A stretch of DNA of 64,000 nucleotides from Indolivaga capnocytophagoides DSM 22835. GTDB taxonomy: Bacteria; Bacteroidota; Bacteroidia; Bacteroidales; Dysgonomonadaceae. Below, piece by piece: positions 39,322-49,552 of the stretch (position 1 is the stretch's first letter; every line of letters starts with the position of its first letter). A program made the translations under genes and the position numbers. A model generated the notes under the pieces. It had not been told where the DNA came from, did no database searches, and saw only the letters and a program-made list of their open reading frames with translations. Where the stretch lies: assembly GCF_000426485.1 (NCBI RefSeq), contig NZ_KE384529.1:186001-250000 (forward strand), written 5' to 3'.

Positions 39322-40368
39322 ATGATAAAGCCTCTGACTTCACTTCGATTTATATTTGCCTTTATGGTCTTTATGAGCCATTCTATTCTTTTCGAAAAAA
39401 GCCAGAACCCTTTTCTATACCATTGTTTCTATGAAGGATATGCAGGTGTCAGTTTCTTTTTCGTATTAAGTGGTTTCATTCTGGCATATACTTATCAGGA
39501 AAGATTTGTCAAGAATGATATATCAAAGAGAACGTTCTATACCTATCGGCTGGCTCGTATTTATCCATTGCATATACTCACATTGCTTATCTGGGTATAT
39601 ATGAGGAAAGACCATCCCCTAAATGCTCCCTACATAACCAATCTTCTATCAAATATATCTTTAACCCAAAGTTTCTACCCGACAGACGAAATCCGCTTTA
39701 ATGCCGCAGCATGGAGCCTCTCGGATGAGATGTTTTTCTATTTGCTGTTTCCTTTTATACTTAAATGGCTGACCGGATCGCCACGTAAACTATATATAGC
39801 ATTTATAAGTGCTTCCATTCTGCTGATTGCTCTGTGCCCTATATTCGGAGGAATGAAAGACGAAGAATGGTTTTTCTACGCCTTTCCCCCCGTAAGACTA
39901 CTTGATTTTATTCTTGGTATCTTCTTGTATAATCTCTGTAGAGCCATTAAACCCGATTACCTGAAAAGACGATACATTGCAACCTTCGCCGAAGTATCTG
40001 CGATCATGGTATTTCTGCTATTTTACACCGCTGCATATTTTATACCTCAAGTATATCGCCACTCATTGTGGTACTGGATACCTATTGGATTGATTATCTC
40101 CGTTTTTTACTTTCAGTCGGGATATATATCCAAAATTCTTGCGAATAAACAATTCGTTTGGCTTGGAGAAATCAGTTTTGCGTTTTACATGTTCCACGGA
40201 ATTGTATTATGGTATGTAAAAAGAGCCTACTTTCTGTTGGGTATATCCGCCCCTAAACTTTCGGTATTCATACTTGGCATCATTATTACCATTATCATTT
40301 CGGCTGTTTCCTTCAAATATTTCGAAATACCCGCAAATAGATGGATTAAGCAGAAATTGAACAAATAA
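39322..40368 (+). CDS. Membrane acyltransferase (acyltransferase-3 / OafA type)
   Basis: 348 residues with about ten hydrophobic segments. N-terminal motif LTSLRFIFAFMVFMSHSILF contains the R and H typical of the family, then FEGYAGVSFFFVLSGFILAY-like sequence (YEGYAGVSFFFVLSGFILAY) and RLARIYPLHI. These enzymes O-acylate surface polysaccharides or other extracytoplasmic targets; no glycan synthesis gene is adjacent, so its target is unknown. Its stop codon is the first three bases of a dispersed palindrome. Confidence 0.9.
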   Translation: MIKPLTSLRFIFAFMVFMSHSILFEKSQNPFLYHCFYEGYAGVSFFFVLSGFILAYTYQERFVKNDISKRTFYTYRLARIYPLHILTLLIWVYMRKDHPLNAPYITNLLSNISLTQSFYPTDEIRFNAAAWSLSDEMFFYLLFPFILKWLTGSPRKLYIAFISASILLIALCPIFGGMKDEEWFFYAFPPVRLLDFILGIFLYNLCRAIKPDYLKRRYIATFAEVSAIMVFLLFYTAAYFIPQVYRHSLWYWIPIGLIISVFYFQSGYISKILANKQFVWLGEISFAFYMFHGIVLWYVKRAYFLLGISAPKLSVFILGIIITIIISAVSFKYFEIPANRWIKQKLNK

Positions 40369-40395
40369 GATCATAGACCTATTTATTACTTTGGT
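40366..40395. repeat. Dispersed palindromic element, copy 6 (diverged)
   Basis: TAAGATCATAGACCT (40366-40380) matches the consensus TAAGGTCTCAGACCT at 12 of 15 positions and is followed by ATTTATTAC, as in copy 3. The acyltransferase stop codon is its TAA. The rest of the 98-nt gap to the esterase stop is AT-rich. Confidence 0.55.
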
Positions 40396-40466
40396 AAATA
40401 TAACAACCTGAGCTTATTATAATTTGAAATTATATCATTATTTAGATCTGCATACTATAAAGGATT

Positions 40467-42401
40467 CTATTTATCTGTTCGGAACGGTGCAACAGGCAAT
40501 CCCGATTTACTTTTCAATGTACACTCAGGATTATCTGCCCAACCATAACGAGCAGCCAAAGGAGTTTTAACCGATGCTGATTTAAGAATTATCTTATTTC
40601 CATCGATAGTAGCCACAGCGGGATAATATACATTATCAGCTCCTGCCACAATAAAACCTTTTACTGCCGACGATACAGGCAGAGTTTCGTTAAACAACAG
40701 AACCAAAGCTCCGCCCGACACATAATAATCAGTCATATAAGCAGCTCTTGACTCTACATTCTTCTTATATGTATCCGACAAAGACAATAAAGCAAGGCGT
40801 CTTCCAACCTCCTGCTTATTCTTAGGATGAATATCTCCTGCCTCGCCTATATCAATAGCTACAGCCATACCTGTATTTTTCAGATGAAGAGCTTCAGACT
40901 GAGCTTCTCGCAACGCAGCCCATTTAGAATCAGGCTGAACCTCCTGATGAGCCATAAAATTAGCTAACTGAACAAAGTAAAAAGGGAACTCATAACCCCA
41001 CTTTTCGCGCCAGTCGGTAATCATAGACTGGAACAACCGTGCATATCTGTCTGCCCTTTCGGCATTCGATTCACCCTGATACCAAATAGCTCCTTTTATA
41101 GAGAACTTAATCAATGGATTTACCATACCGTTATACAATACGGTTGGATAACCCGAACTTTCGGGCGAAAGCGGCATAGGAGTCAAGTCTTTCAGAGACA
41201 TTCCCACCTGATAATTCCACGATCCGGATAAAGCAATTATTTCATTTCCCGACTTGGCAGATAAGTTTCCGGTTATACCTCCTTCTCCTGCGTAGTCAGC
41301 TACACGGACTGTTATCACCCCTTTACCTTTTTTCACCAAAGCTGCAGGAATAGTATAATTTCGGGGAGTCTGATAGCCTGCACCCTTTGCAATTTCAACC
41401 CCGTTGTAGTATGTGATATCCTCATCATCGATCATACCAAGGCTTAACGCTATTGGCTTTCTCTCCCATGAAGCCGGTATATCTATTTCTTTCTGAAACC
41501 AAACAATACCATCGAAGTCTTTCAAACCTTTTGCTTCCCAGTTTCCCGGCAATGTCATTTCTTTCCAGTCACTGCCTTGTTGTAATTGAGATACCCAGAT
41601 AGGACGACCATCTACATAACCTTTATCCTTACCAATCAGATCATGGTTGTGTTTATCTATTTTCTGCTGATAATTACTCAGAAGTGTTTGCCTGTCAAAA
41701 CCAGACTCCTTAAGCATAGAAACAGACTCCTGATATCCCGAAACATGCTGTAAGGTATTGAAACTTGTCCATGCTTCGGCGGGGGTTCCACCCCATGTGC
41801 AATCAATCACACCAACTGGGACTTTAAGTTCATCCCATAATTTACGGGCATAGAAATAGGCTACCGAAGAAAATTCCTTTACTGATTGAGGTGTACACTC
41901 CTGCCATCCCTCCATATTTACCTGAACTTCATCAAGAGGAACTACTGAAGTCGTTTTCTTTACTTGTAAAAGACGAATCGACGGATAATCGGCATTAGCA
42001 ATTTCCTGTTCGTAATTTAAAACCTTGCCCCACCCTGCCAGAGGCATTTCCATATTAGACTGTCCAGAGCAGAGCCATACTTCGCCAACCAATACATTAG
42101 TCAGTTTAAATACTTCCCCATCCGATATGGAAATGGTGTAAGGTCCTCCCGCTTCGGGTGTACTCACCGCAACAGACCATATTCCATTCGGATCTGATTT
42201 GGTTGTATACTTCTTTCCATCCCAGCCGGTTTCCACCACTACATTCTTATTAGCCTCAGCTTTTCCCGGAAAAACCAGGCTGCTCTTTTGCTGGATAATC
42301 ATATTATCGGAAAAATAAGCTGGAAGAGAAATTTTCGCAGAAACCGATAATGCTATACAAGACATTATCACTATCAAAAAACATCGATTAATCTGTGTCA
42401 T
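40467..42401 (-). CDS. Sialate O-acetylesterase-like SGNH esterase
   Basis: Exported carbohydrate esterase, 644 residues from ATG 42401 (the longer frame begins with TTG). Signal peptide ends near LSVSA. SGNH catalytic Ser115 in CSGQSNM, the WYQGESNAE block, and the Asp-His pair in AGDIHPKNKQEVG. A jelly-roll carbohydrate-binding insert (about 265-370, WFQKEIDIPASWERKPIALS) interrupts the hydrolase, usual in long members. The family removes O-acetyl groups from sialic acid but also from other glycans such as xyloglucan, so the name is not proof of substrate. Last gene of the PUL, separated from GH95 by 277 nt with two repeats. Confidence 0.88.
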   Translation of the reverse strand: MTQINRCFLIVIMSCIALSVSAKISLPAYFSDNMIIQQKSSLVFPGKAEANKNVVVETGWDGKKYTTKSDPNGIWSVAVSTPEAGGPYTISISDGEVFKLTNVLVGEVWLCSGQSNMEMPLAGWGKVLNYEQEIANADYPSIRLLQVKKTTSVVPLDEVQVNMEGWQECTPQSVKEFSSVAYFYARKLWDELKVPVGVIDCTWGGTPAEAWTSFNTLQHVSGYQESVSMLKESGFDRQTLLSNYQQKIDKHNHDLIGKDKGYVDGRPIWVSQLQQGSDWKEMTLPGNWEAKGLKDFDGIVWFQKEIDIPASWERKPIALSLGMIDDEDITYYNGVEIAKGAGYQTPRNYTIPAALVKKGKGVITVRVADYAGEGGITGNLSAKSGNEIIALSGSWNYQVGMSLKDLTPMPLSPESSGYPTVLYNGMVNPLIKFSIKGAIWYQGESNAERADRYARLFQSMITDWREKWGYEFPFYFVQLANFMAHQEVQPDSKWAALREAQSEALHLKNTGMAVAIDIGEAGDIHPKNKQEVGRRLALLSLSDTYKKNVESRAAYMTDYYVSGGALVLLFNETLPVSSAVKGFIVAGADNVYYPAVATIDGNKIILKSASVKTPLAARYGWADNPECTLKSKSGLPVAPFRTDK

Positions 42402-42426
42402 GATTCTAAATTTAAGGAATCTCAAT

Positions 42427-42480
42427 TAAGGTTTCAGACCTGTTTGAATATTTATTTTTACAATAGCAAACTTACATAAA
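42427..42480. repeat. Dispersed palindromic element, copy 7
   Basis: TAAGGTTTCAGACCT at 42427-42441 (14 of 15 to consensus), followed by GTTTGAATATTTATTTTTAC. It lies just upstream of the esterase ATG at 42401. Confidence 0.6.
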
Positions 42481-42547
42481 AAGTGACTAAATCTATTAAT
42501 TATAATCAATAATAAGACAGCAGACATATTTATCAAGATTATACATC

Positions 42548-42604
42548 AAAAAAGGTTACAAAAGTCACATCAAAATCACATATTTTCACCTGTTACCTTT
42601 ATTT
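42548..42604. repeat. GTNAC-AAAA-GTNAC repeat, copy C
   Basis: AAAAAAGGTTACAAAAGTCA starts at 42548, matching the two copies at 28048 and 28161 except at the variable centre bases of GTNAC. An inverted arm TGTTACCTTT (42591-42600) mirrors AAAGGTTACA (42551-42560) at 9 of 10 positions. Located in the GH95-esterase gap, otherwise AT-rich. Confidence 0.65.
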
Positions 42605-42678
42605 CTTGCCTACGACTTCACTTATAGATAAAAATGCCGATTACAGAGCAATCCTGGGCACTAAAAAAGTCCGAAACA

Positions 42679-45108
42679 TTATTTTCTATAAATAAGTTCC
42701 ATCACATCACCTTTCTTTAAAGAAAAACGGAAAAACCCATCACCTTTTTGTTTGAGCATGATCTGCTCGCCATTAATTACAAATAAGGGGACAAGTGCAT
42801 CATGAGCAGATTTCACAACAAAACTATTATCGGCTACAGCGGTAATCTTGGCTTTTTCAACATTACCTTCTTTCCATTGCAGATCAACATTTGCGCCACC
42901 TCTTACCGATAGACCTTTAAAAGATCCGTCTTTCCATGCTTTTGGCAATGCAGGTAAAAACTCAATATACCCTTCGTGACTTTGAACGAGCATTTCGGCA
43001 ATACCTGCACCACCAGCCTCATTTCCGTCAAAAATAAAAATATCATAAGGAGCTCCGGCTATACCTTCCGGTGAAATTGTCAGCAGGTTTTCACGTGTAA
43101 AATTCCGTTGAAGTAATACAACACTATTATAAGCATTCTCAGCATCAAACAAACGGGCATAGTTACAAATCATATTCGCCCGGCTCCATTCCACATCTTC
43201 CCATCCTTTAGCAGCTAACCTCAATTCCATAGTACGACGGGCAGCTTCGGCTAACTCAGGTGTCTGTACTGGGGTAATCTGATGAAAAGGGTACAAGCCC
43301 AGTAAATGAGTTGTATGTCTGTGATTAGGCTGAGCTTCGTCAAAATCCTCAAACCATTCCTGTAATCCGCCGTTTTTACCGATTTTATATGGAGGAAGTA
43401 ATTTTATCGCCTTCTCCATATCTTTTCTGAATGAAGCATCTATATTCAGAATTTTGGATGCCTCTAGACAAGACGTAAGAGTCTCCCAAACCAATAAACG
43501 GTCACTGGTAGGCATCATCGACAATGAAAGTTCGTCTCCCTTATATCTGAATGAATTTTCGGGTGATGTACTCGGTCCTGTCATCAGAAAACCGCTATTC
43601 GGGTCTTTCACCATATAGTCTATTAGAAACTCAGCATTACTTTTCAGCAAAGGATAAGTTGTATTACGCAGAAAATCACGGTCGAGAGTATATAAATACT
43701 CCGTCCATAAGTGAGAAGCAATCCACGAACCGGCAGTAGGAAACAATCCCCAGTTAACACCGGATCCCGAGGCTGTATATCCCCATACATTAGCGACAGT
43801 ATGAGCAGTCCACCCCCGAGTACTATATACTTCGGAAGCCGTTTTACTTCCATATTGAGCCAAATGTCCTATATAATTGAACAAAGGCTTATTCAATTCA
43901 TGCAGATTACCGACATTCGCCAGCCAATAATTCTGCTGAGTATTGATATCCAGATGATAATCATTAGTCCATCCCATATTGCAAGCCAGATTATCGTTCC
44001 ATATACCTTGAAGATTTGCAGGCAATGGCGAATCTTCGCGCGAAGAAGCAATCAACAAATAACGGGCATAATTGAAAAACAAAGCATCCAGCCCAACATC
44101 ACAGCCTCCGTCTTTTACCAATTTCCATTTTTTATCGGTAGGTAAATTTTCATTAGAGCTTGTTCCTAAAAATAAATCGACACGATCATATAAATGGGAA
44201 TGGTCGGCAACATGCGCCTGCTTTAATACATTATAATCTTTAGCCAAAGCTTTTTGTACAGTTTGCAAACAGTCGGGTTGATAATTCGGATTACTATAAT
44301 CCGTTCTCACATCAAAAACAATAGTAACCTCAGATGCTTCTTTTATAGATACCACACCGCCTTTGGCAGTAACTGTCCCTTCTTTTGCCTTTACAGCTAT
44401 TTTGCCTTTGAAGTTCACACCTCCGGTACCTTGTTTCGGAAAAGAAACCTGCCCCTCTATTTCAATACCGTTATCCCGAGCCGTAATATCTGCTTCACGC
44501 AATAAAGCAAACGATAAATTAACATTGACACTTTTCGATTTATCTGCCGAAAGATGGATAATCAAAGCATCATCGGGATTACTGCAAAGATACTCACGTA
44601 TATAACGGACATTACCGGCTTGGAACGAAACCTGATTAATAGCTGTACGTAGATCTAAAACCCGTTTATAATCAGAGATATGATTATCGGCATATATAAA
44701 CTTCATTTTCAGATCTCCCAATGGAACATGCGACCCGAACGAATGGGGTGTTCCGGCCAGATATTCCGTACCTAACCGATTTCCTTCCGCCAGATTCCCA
44801 TCAAAAAAGGCTTTTCTTATTTCTGCAAGTTTTCCTTTTTCGAGTGTACGTTGCTGTCTGGCATCATAATCGCCTGACCACATTGTAATCTCATTCAGAG
44901 CAACAGTTTCATTATATACATCACCAAAAACATTTGCTCCGATCCGACCGTTACCCAATGGCATGGATTCCATCCATTCTTTAGCAGGCTGCTCGTACCA
45001 AAGTTTATGTAAGTGGCTGTTTTCTTGCGAATCAGCCACCTGTATGCTCAAAAAAGCACTGATCAACAAAACCAGCAAAGCTTTTCTTTTCATCTTAAAA
45101 CTTCTCAT
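42679..45108 (-). CDS. GH95 alpha-L-fucosidase (possibly alpha-L-galactosidase)
   Basis: Exported glycosidase, 809 residues from ATG 45108 (45093 is an alternative giving MKRKALLVLLISAF as signal peptide). GH95 hallmarks: LWYEQPAKEWMESMPLGNGR at the start of the beta-sandwich, general acid Glu517 in GPSTSPENSF, and Asp694 in FDGNEAGGAGIAEML. The Asn pair region reads DYHLDINTQQNYW: His and Asn389 remain, but the first residue of the usual N-x-N is Asp387. It would act by inversion on alpha-1,2-linked Fuc. Fourteen nt after the preceding glycosidase gene. Confidence 0.9.
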   Translation of the reverse strand: MRSFKMKRKALLVLLISAFLSIQVADSQENSHLHKLWYEQPAKEWMESMPLGNGRIGANVFGDVYNETVALNEITMWSGDYDARQQRTLEKGKLAEIRKAFFDGNLAEGNRLGTEYLAGTPHSFGSHVPLGDLKMKFIYADNHISDYKRVLDLRTAINQVSFQAGNVRYIREYLCSNPDDALIIHLSADKSKSVNVNLSFALLREADITARDNGIEIEGQVSFPKQGTGGVNFKGKIAVKAKEGTVTAKGGVVSIKEASEVTIVFDVRTDYSNPNYQPDCLQTVQKALAKDYNVLKQAHVADHSHLYDRVDLFLGTSSNENLPTDKKWKLVKDGGCDVGLDALFFNYARYLLIASSREDSPLPANLQGIWNDNLACNMGWTNDYHLDINTQQNYWLANVGNLHELNKPLFNYIGHLAQYGSKTASEVYSTRGWTAHTVANVWGYTASGSGVNWGLFPTAGSWIASHLWTEYLYTLDRDFLRNTTYPLLKSNAEFLIDYMVKDPNSGFLMTGPSTSPENSFRYKGDELSLSMMPTSDRLLVWETLTSCLEASKILNIDASFRKDMEKAIKLLPPYKIGKNGGLQEWFEDFDEAQPNHRHTTHLLGLYPFHQITPVQTPELAEAARRTMELRLAAKGWEDVEWSRANMICNYARLFDAENAYNSVVLLQRNFTRENLLTISPEGIAGAPYDIFIFDGNEAGGAGIAEMLVQSHEGYIEFLPALPKAWKDGSFKGLSVRGGANVDLQWKEGNVEKAKITAVADNSFVVKSAHDALVPLFVINGEQIMLKQKGDGFFRFSLKKGDVMELIYRK

Positions 45109-45122
45109 ATTCAATCCCTTCC

Positions 45123-47117
45123 TTATTTCTCTATTTTCAATAGTTTCACATCTTTGGAGGGAATAGCCAATCGAGCCTTTTTGTCCAGTTGTAAACCACT
45201 CCAGAGCTCTGTCACTTTCAACACCTGATTTACATCAAGCCCTATCCTTTCATAAGGAATTGCAGAATTATTGTCATTATCAGTATAATTGAAAACAGCC
45301 AGATAAGTTATTCCTTTTTTATCTGTATATACAAACTGATTTTCAGATTTCTCGCCAACACCTTCCACCGGACGGAACGACTTACCTACAGCCACAGCAT
45401 TGACAGCTGCATTAGTTAGGTATTTTTCGGCTCTCGCTTTAACTCCTTTATCTCCGGTTTTACTGAAATCGTCTCCAGCAATAAACAATCCGGTAATAAC
45501 AGCGGATGTAATACGGGCTCTGTTTTCTCCTTCGGTTGCATCACGCAATACCACGTGATCTGCATCATTGAACTGATACACATTATCGATCCACCAACCG
45601 TATGATACGGCATTCATGGTATATTCAGTATCTTTTATTTTATTCCACGCATCGCAGGCAATACGACGAGATTGGGCATATTGAGCCGGAAAAACAGGTG
45701 AAATAGATAGATTAAGAAACATATCTCCAAAATATTTATTCAATAGCACCATACCATAATTGTATGCCTGAATTCCTGTTCTGATTTCGGGTCTGTACCA
45801 TTTGTCTCCTTCCATTGCACCGTGCCCCATGAAGTCCATCTTCACATATTCAAAGCCACAACGGCGGAATAGATCCGATGTCACTTTCATCCGTTGTGCT
45901 ATTGCCGGATGAGTAGGATCAATGGCGTATGCTCCGTCAAACTCCTGAGGTTTTCCTTGTGCATATATATAAATATCCTTGAATTTATATCCGGGAGCAT
46001 CTTCCACATCCTTTTCGGGATTTTTACCCCAATCCGTAAATGGAGTCCAGTAAATACCCGCAATCTGTCCGTTAGCCTTACATTTTTGCACAAAGGCTTT
46101 TAACTCGTCTTCCGAAAAAATATTCCAGCCCGAATCCAACCCTATATAAACCAGATTATCAGGGCTGACAAAATGATTGTTCTGCAATTTATCCTTGAAG
46201 TAATCCGATACTTCCATTACATGATTCGGACGCATGTTGAACTGCAATGCACCCCAACTGTTCCAACCGAAAGGAACCGCCTTGTTCCATTCTTTACAAG
46301 GAGCAATTATTGCATTTGCTTTTCCGTATTCATCCATTCCCGTACGCCAGTCGTCGAAAAAGCCGATCATTACTTTGGGCGATTTTATTTTTTTTCCGGT
46401 TAAAGATCCATGTACATTGGTATCACGGGTCAAGGAATCGGCAACCCCTCCGTAACAAACTAGCGAACCTATATTATTCAAATCGCCTTTAGTCATATCC
46501 ACTGCTGTTTTCCAATTATCGTGTTCTACCGATCCTATAACCAATCCGTTACGGGTCTGATTATTATAAATAGTTGTTACTTCGTAACTTCTCAGTTTAT
46601 CGAATGTAAAAGAATGAGCCTGAAATCTCACCCAAGCGTCATTATCGAAAGGTACGAATAATGCTCTGTTATCTCCTTCAGGCAGCAAATGTCCTACACG
46701 GTCGATATTCACCGGAGCCATATAATTAGACGAAACATCTTTAACTGCATCCTCTAATTGAATATCAGTAAGGATATAATCTTTATCATTATATACATAA
46801 AAAGTTTGCACCAGTCTCGGCAAGCTATCCGATGTATAAGTTATCTCGAATACCGATCCTTGCCCGAAACCATCACTGACTGCATTTGTTTTATATGCAC
46901 TTTTTGCATAATCTTTTGAGGTAATGAGTTTATCTCCTAATTTGAACGAAGCATATAAACCTTCAACAAGATGTTTCGAATTTTTCTCTATTCTTATAGA
47001 TTTGTCTTCCTCGTTATATTTCACTAACCATTTATCTGTTTTTACTGAGGATGACTGCCCGCAGGAAGACAAAAACAGAATAGCTAACAGAGTAAATAAT
47101 AAATAAGTTTTTTTCAT
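45123..47117 (-). CDS. Clan GH-D glycosidase, alpha-galactosidase-like, lipoprotein
   Basis: 664 residues; lipobox LSSC with Cys19, so probably membrane-anchored. N-terminal beta-sandwich (about 25-270), then a (beta/alpha)8 barrel beginning VPFGWNSWGALQ (284-288 GWNSW). Candidate nucleophile Asp428 in GFEYVKMDFMGHG and acid/base Asp489 in QSRRIACDAW, the arrangement of GH27/GH36 retaining enzymes. The barrel strand text LVYIGLDSGWNIFSEDELKA departs from typical GH27, so the exact family is open. Paralogous to the enzyme at 51830-54205. Likely hydrolyses terminal alpha-Gal or alpha-GalNAc. Confidence 0.75.
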   Translation of the reverse strand: MKKTYLLFTLLAILFLSSCGQSSSVKTDKWLVKYNEEDKSIRIEKNSKHLVEGLYASFKLGDKLITSKDYAKSAYKTNAVSDGFGQGSVFEITYTSDSLPRLVQTFYVYNDKDYILTDIQLEDAVKDVSSNYMAPVNIDRVGHLLPEGDNRALFVPFDNDAWVRFQAHSFTFDKLRSYEVTTIYNNQTRNGLVIGSVEHDNWKTAVDMTKGDLNNIGSLVCYGGVADSLTRDTNVHGSLTGKKIKSPKVMIGFFDDWRTGMDEYGKANAIIAPCKEWNKAVPFGWNSWGALQFNMRPNHVMEVSDYFKDKLQNNHFVSPDNLVYIGLDSGWNIFSEDELKAFVQKCKANGQIAGIYWTPFTDWGKNPEKDVEDAPGYKFKDIYIYAQGKPQEFDGAYAIDPTHPAIAQRMKVTSDLFRRCGFEYVKMDFMGHGAMEGDKWYRPEIRTGIQAYNYGMVLLNKYFGDMFLNLSISPVFPAQYAQSRRIACDAWNKIKDTEYTMNAVSYGWWIDNVYQFNDADHVVLRDATEGENRARITSAVITGLFIAGDDFSKTGDKGVKARAEKYLTNAAVNAVAVGKSFRPVEGVGEKSENQFVYTDKKGITYLAVFNYTDNDNNSAIPYERIGLDVNQVLKVTELWSGLQLDKKARLAIPSKDVKLLKIEK

Positions 47118-47170
47118 ATGTATTTTATTTATAAATGAGAACTTTACATTTATCTGTTTTTATTTTATTA

Positions 47171-49477
47171 TCAAAAATCAACCGGTCTATTTTTCGACTC
47201 TGCTCCCCATTTCGAAGGCTTATTACCCATAACAAAGTCGAGAGTACCACCGTTTACAATGTCCGAATGACGGATAAACGTATTCTGATAAGGTTTTCCA
47301 TTTAACTTTACAGACTGAATATATATCTGATCTTCCGATTTACGTGGAGCATATATAATAAAGGTCTTATCTCTCCCTACATCAATAACAGCTTTCGTAA
47401 CCAAAGGCGATCCGATAACATAAACACCATTCGCCGGATTAACGGGATAAAAGCCTAATGCACTGAATATATACCAAGCAGACATCTCGCCACAATCGTC
47501 ATTACCTGCATATCCGGCCGATGTAGTATCATACAATTCGGTGAGTATCTTATTTACATAAAATTGGGTTTTAGCAGGTTCTCCCGCATAGTTATATAAA
47601 TAGGATACATGATGGCTGGGTTCGTTGCCGTGTGCATACTGCCCGATAAATCCGGATGCATTATCATTCAATTCGCCGCTATTTTCATCATGTCCAAGAG
47701 TAAAGAAATCGTCCAGTTTTTTCACAAAGGCTTTATCTCCGCCAACCATTTCAACCAATGTACTCATATCATGCGGAACATACCAGAAATATTGCCAAGC
47801 GTTGCCTTCGGTAAACGGATAACCACCATTAGAACCGTATTTGAAGGGATCGAACGGAGTCAGCCAATTACCTTTATCGTCTTTCGATTGGAAGAACGAA
47901 GTCTCTTGATTATACAAATTCTTGTAAAATAGAGCACGTTTCATAAAATGCTTATAATCATCATTCTTTCCTAGCCTTTTAGCCAGCTGAGCCACACACC
48001 AGTCATCATAGGCAATTTCAAGAGATATAGATACCGACTGAGTTTGTATATTTTCGGGCATATATCCGTATTTTTCCCATACATCGAATAGCGAATTGGG
48101 ATGTGAGATCAAAGACGATTCTTTGACAGCCTTATATGCAGCTTCGGCATTTATACCCGGTACTCCTTTTAAGACTGCATCAACAATCACCGGAATGGCA
48201 TGATTACCGATCATGCAATAGTTTTCCTGCCCCCATAGCTGCCATATAGGCAAATAGCCGTATACTTTGTACTGACCGAGCATACTGTTCACAAAATCAG
48301 CTGTACCCTCGGGCTGTAAAATAGTATACAAAGGATGAGCCGCCCGATAAGTATCCCACAATGAAAAGGTTGAATACTGAGCTCTCTGACCGTCAGAAAC
48401 ATGAGCCTTGGTATAGTCTATCGCCGTATAATCACCATTTACGTCTGACACGATATTGGGTTGAATGTGTGTATGATATAAGGCTGTGTAAAAAATCTCT
48501 TTTTGAAGCTCTGTCGCTTCAACCTGTATTTTTTGCAGTTCTTTCTCCCATTTTTCTCCTGCCTGTTGTACAACGTAATCAAAATCCCAGTCTTTAATTT
48601 CAGCATCCAGATTCTGACGGGCATTTTCGATACTCACACCCGATAAACCGACCTTCGCCAAAAGCGGAACCGAATCCTGCTGACCGAAGTTAAATACCGA
48701 ACGCAGTCCGCTGCCATTCACAATTTTGTTATCAGTATATAATCTGTTGCCATCAAATGTGTCATTTCCTTTTATAGGCTTGGAAAAACGAATATAAAAA
48801 TATACCTTCCGCAATTTCGCCCATCCTGTAATCAGACGATAACCCGACAGTGTATACTCATCGATCTGCCTGATCTGGGAATTGATTATACGAGTAGACC
48901 AACTGCCTTTATTTAATGAATGATCCAGATCTATGATCACATTAGCTTGAGCTCCCAGAGGAAAAGCATAACGATGAAATCCTGCTCTTTCGGTAGCTGT
49001 CAGTTCCGCTTTGATATTATCTTTCAACAAATCGACCTGATAATATCCGGGGGAAGCCGATTCTTGCTTATGAGAAAATTCCGATTCATACAGGTGATCT
49101 GTCGACAGATAATTTTTATCGCCTGTACCCAAATTCTGGGTTGTAGGCATCAGCAGCACATCAAAAAATTCGGCAACACCCGTTCCACTCAGATGAGTAT
49201 GGCTGAATCCGACTATTACTTTATCGTTATAATCATAGCCCGAAGCCTGTGCCCAATCAGGTGCATGGCGGGTATCGGGACTCAGCTGAATCATCCCGAA
49301 AGGTACTACAGCCCCTGGGAAATTATTCCCCGAAAGACTCTTGTCAACAGCGCCTGTACCTATAAACGGATTGACATACGAGGTCAACTTCCCGACAGAA
49401 CTTTGACTATTCATTGCAATTGTCTGAAATAAGACAACAGCCAAACACAAGATATTTCTCACTCTTTTCAGTATCAT
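47171..49477 (-). CDS. GH92 exo-alpha-mannosidase
   Basis: 768 residues; signal peptide through about IAMNS. Typical GH92 features: YVNPFIGTGAVDKSLSGNNF and PGAVVPFGMIQLSPDT at the N-terminal domain, GFSHTHLSGTG (90-100), and the catalytic-domain block AGNDDCGEMSAWYIFSALGF with the acidic pair. GH92 enzymes are calcium-dependent inverting exo-mannosidases, mostly alpha-1,2 or alpha-1,3, removing Man from N-glycans or fungal mannan. Part of the same minus-strand operon. Confidence 0.94.
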   Translation of the reverse strand: MILKRVRNILCLAVVLFQTIAMNSQSSVGKLTSYVNPFIGTGAVDKSLSGNNFPGAVVPFGMIQLSPDTRHAPDWAQASGYDYNDKVIVGFSHTHLSGTGVAEFFDVLLMPTTQNLGTGDKNYLSTDHLYESEFSHKQESASPGYYQVDLLKDNIKAELTATERAGFHRYAFPLGAQANVIIDLDHSLNKGSWSTRIINSQIRQIDEYTLSGYRLITGWAKLRKVYFYIRFSKPIKGNDTFDGNRLYTDNKIVNGSGLRSVFNFGQQDSVPLLAKVGLSGVSIENARQNLDAEIKDWDFDYVVQQAGEKWEKELQKIQVEATELQKEIFYTALYHTHIQPNIVSDVNGDYTAIDYTKAHVSDGQRAQYSTFSLWDTYRAAHPLYTILQPEGTADFVNSMLGQYKVYGYLPIWQLWGQENYCMIGNHAIPVIVDAVLKGVPGINAEAAYKAVKESSLISHPNSLFDVWEKYGYMPENIQTQSVSISLEIAYDDWCVAQLAKRLGKNDDYKHFMKRALFYKNLYNQETSFFQSKDDKGNWLTPFDPFKYGSNGGYPFTEGNAWQYFWYVPHDMSTLVEMVGGDKAFVKKLDDFFTLGHDENSGELNDNASGFIGQYAHGNEPSHHVSYLYNYAGEPAKTQFYVNKILTELYDTTSAGYAGNDDCGEMSAWYIFSALGFYPVNPANGVYVIGSPLVTKAVIDVGRDKTFIIYAPRKSEDQIYIQSVKLNGKPYQNTFIRHSDIVNGGTLDFVMGNKPSKWGAESKNRPVDF

Positions 49478-49504
49478 ATTTCAGTAAATCATTATTGATA
49501 AGTA

Positions 49505-49552
49505 ATTATTTACGTTACACTTAGATAGTCAGCAAATAGGTCTGAGACCTTA
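49505..49552. repeat. Dispersed palindromic element, copy 8
   Basis: AGGTCTGAGACCT at 49538-49550. On the minus strand it reads TAAGGTCTCAGACCTATTTG, and its TAA is the stop codon of the GH36 gene, exactly as in copy 1. The tail CTGACTATCTAAG aligns with the tail of copy 3 (TTGACTATCCAAG). Confidence 0.75.

Noticed and set aside
42401-42425. Upstream TTG start for the esterase (and similar TTG starts for glpA, glpF, GH95, the HD protein and the M16 subunit)
   Set aside because: An ATG a few codons downstream gives the conserved N-terminus or a cleaner signal peptide in every case.
43711-44145. 144-residue plus-strand open frame inside the GH95 gene
   Set aside because: Antisense shadow; the opposite strand has full-length family conservation.
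48920-49432. 170-residue plus-strand open frame inside the GH92 gene
   Set aside because: Antisense shadow of a well-supported GH92 coding region; composition is not protein-like.
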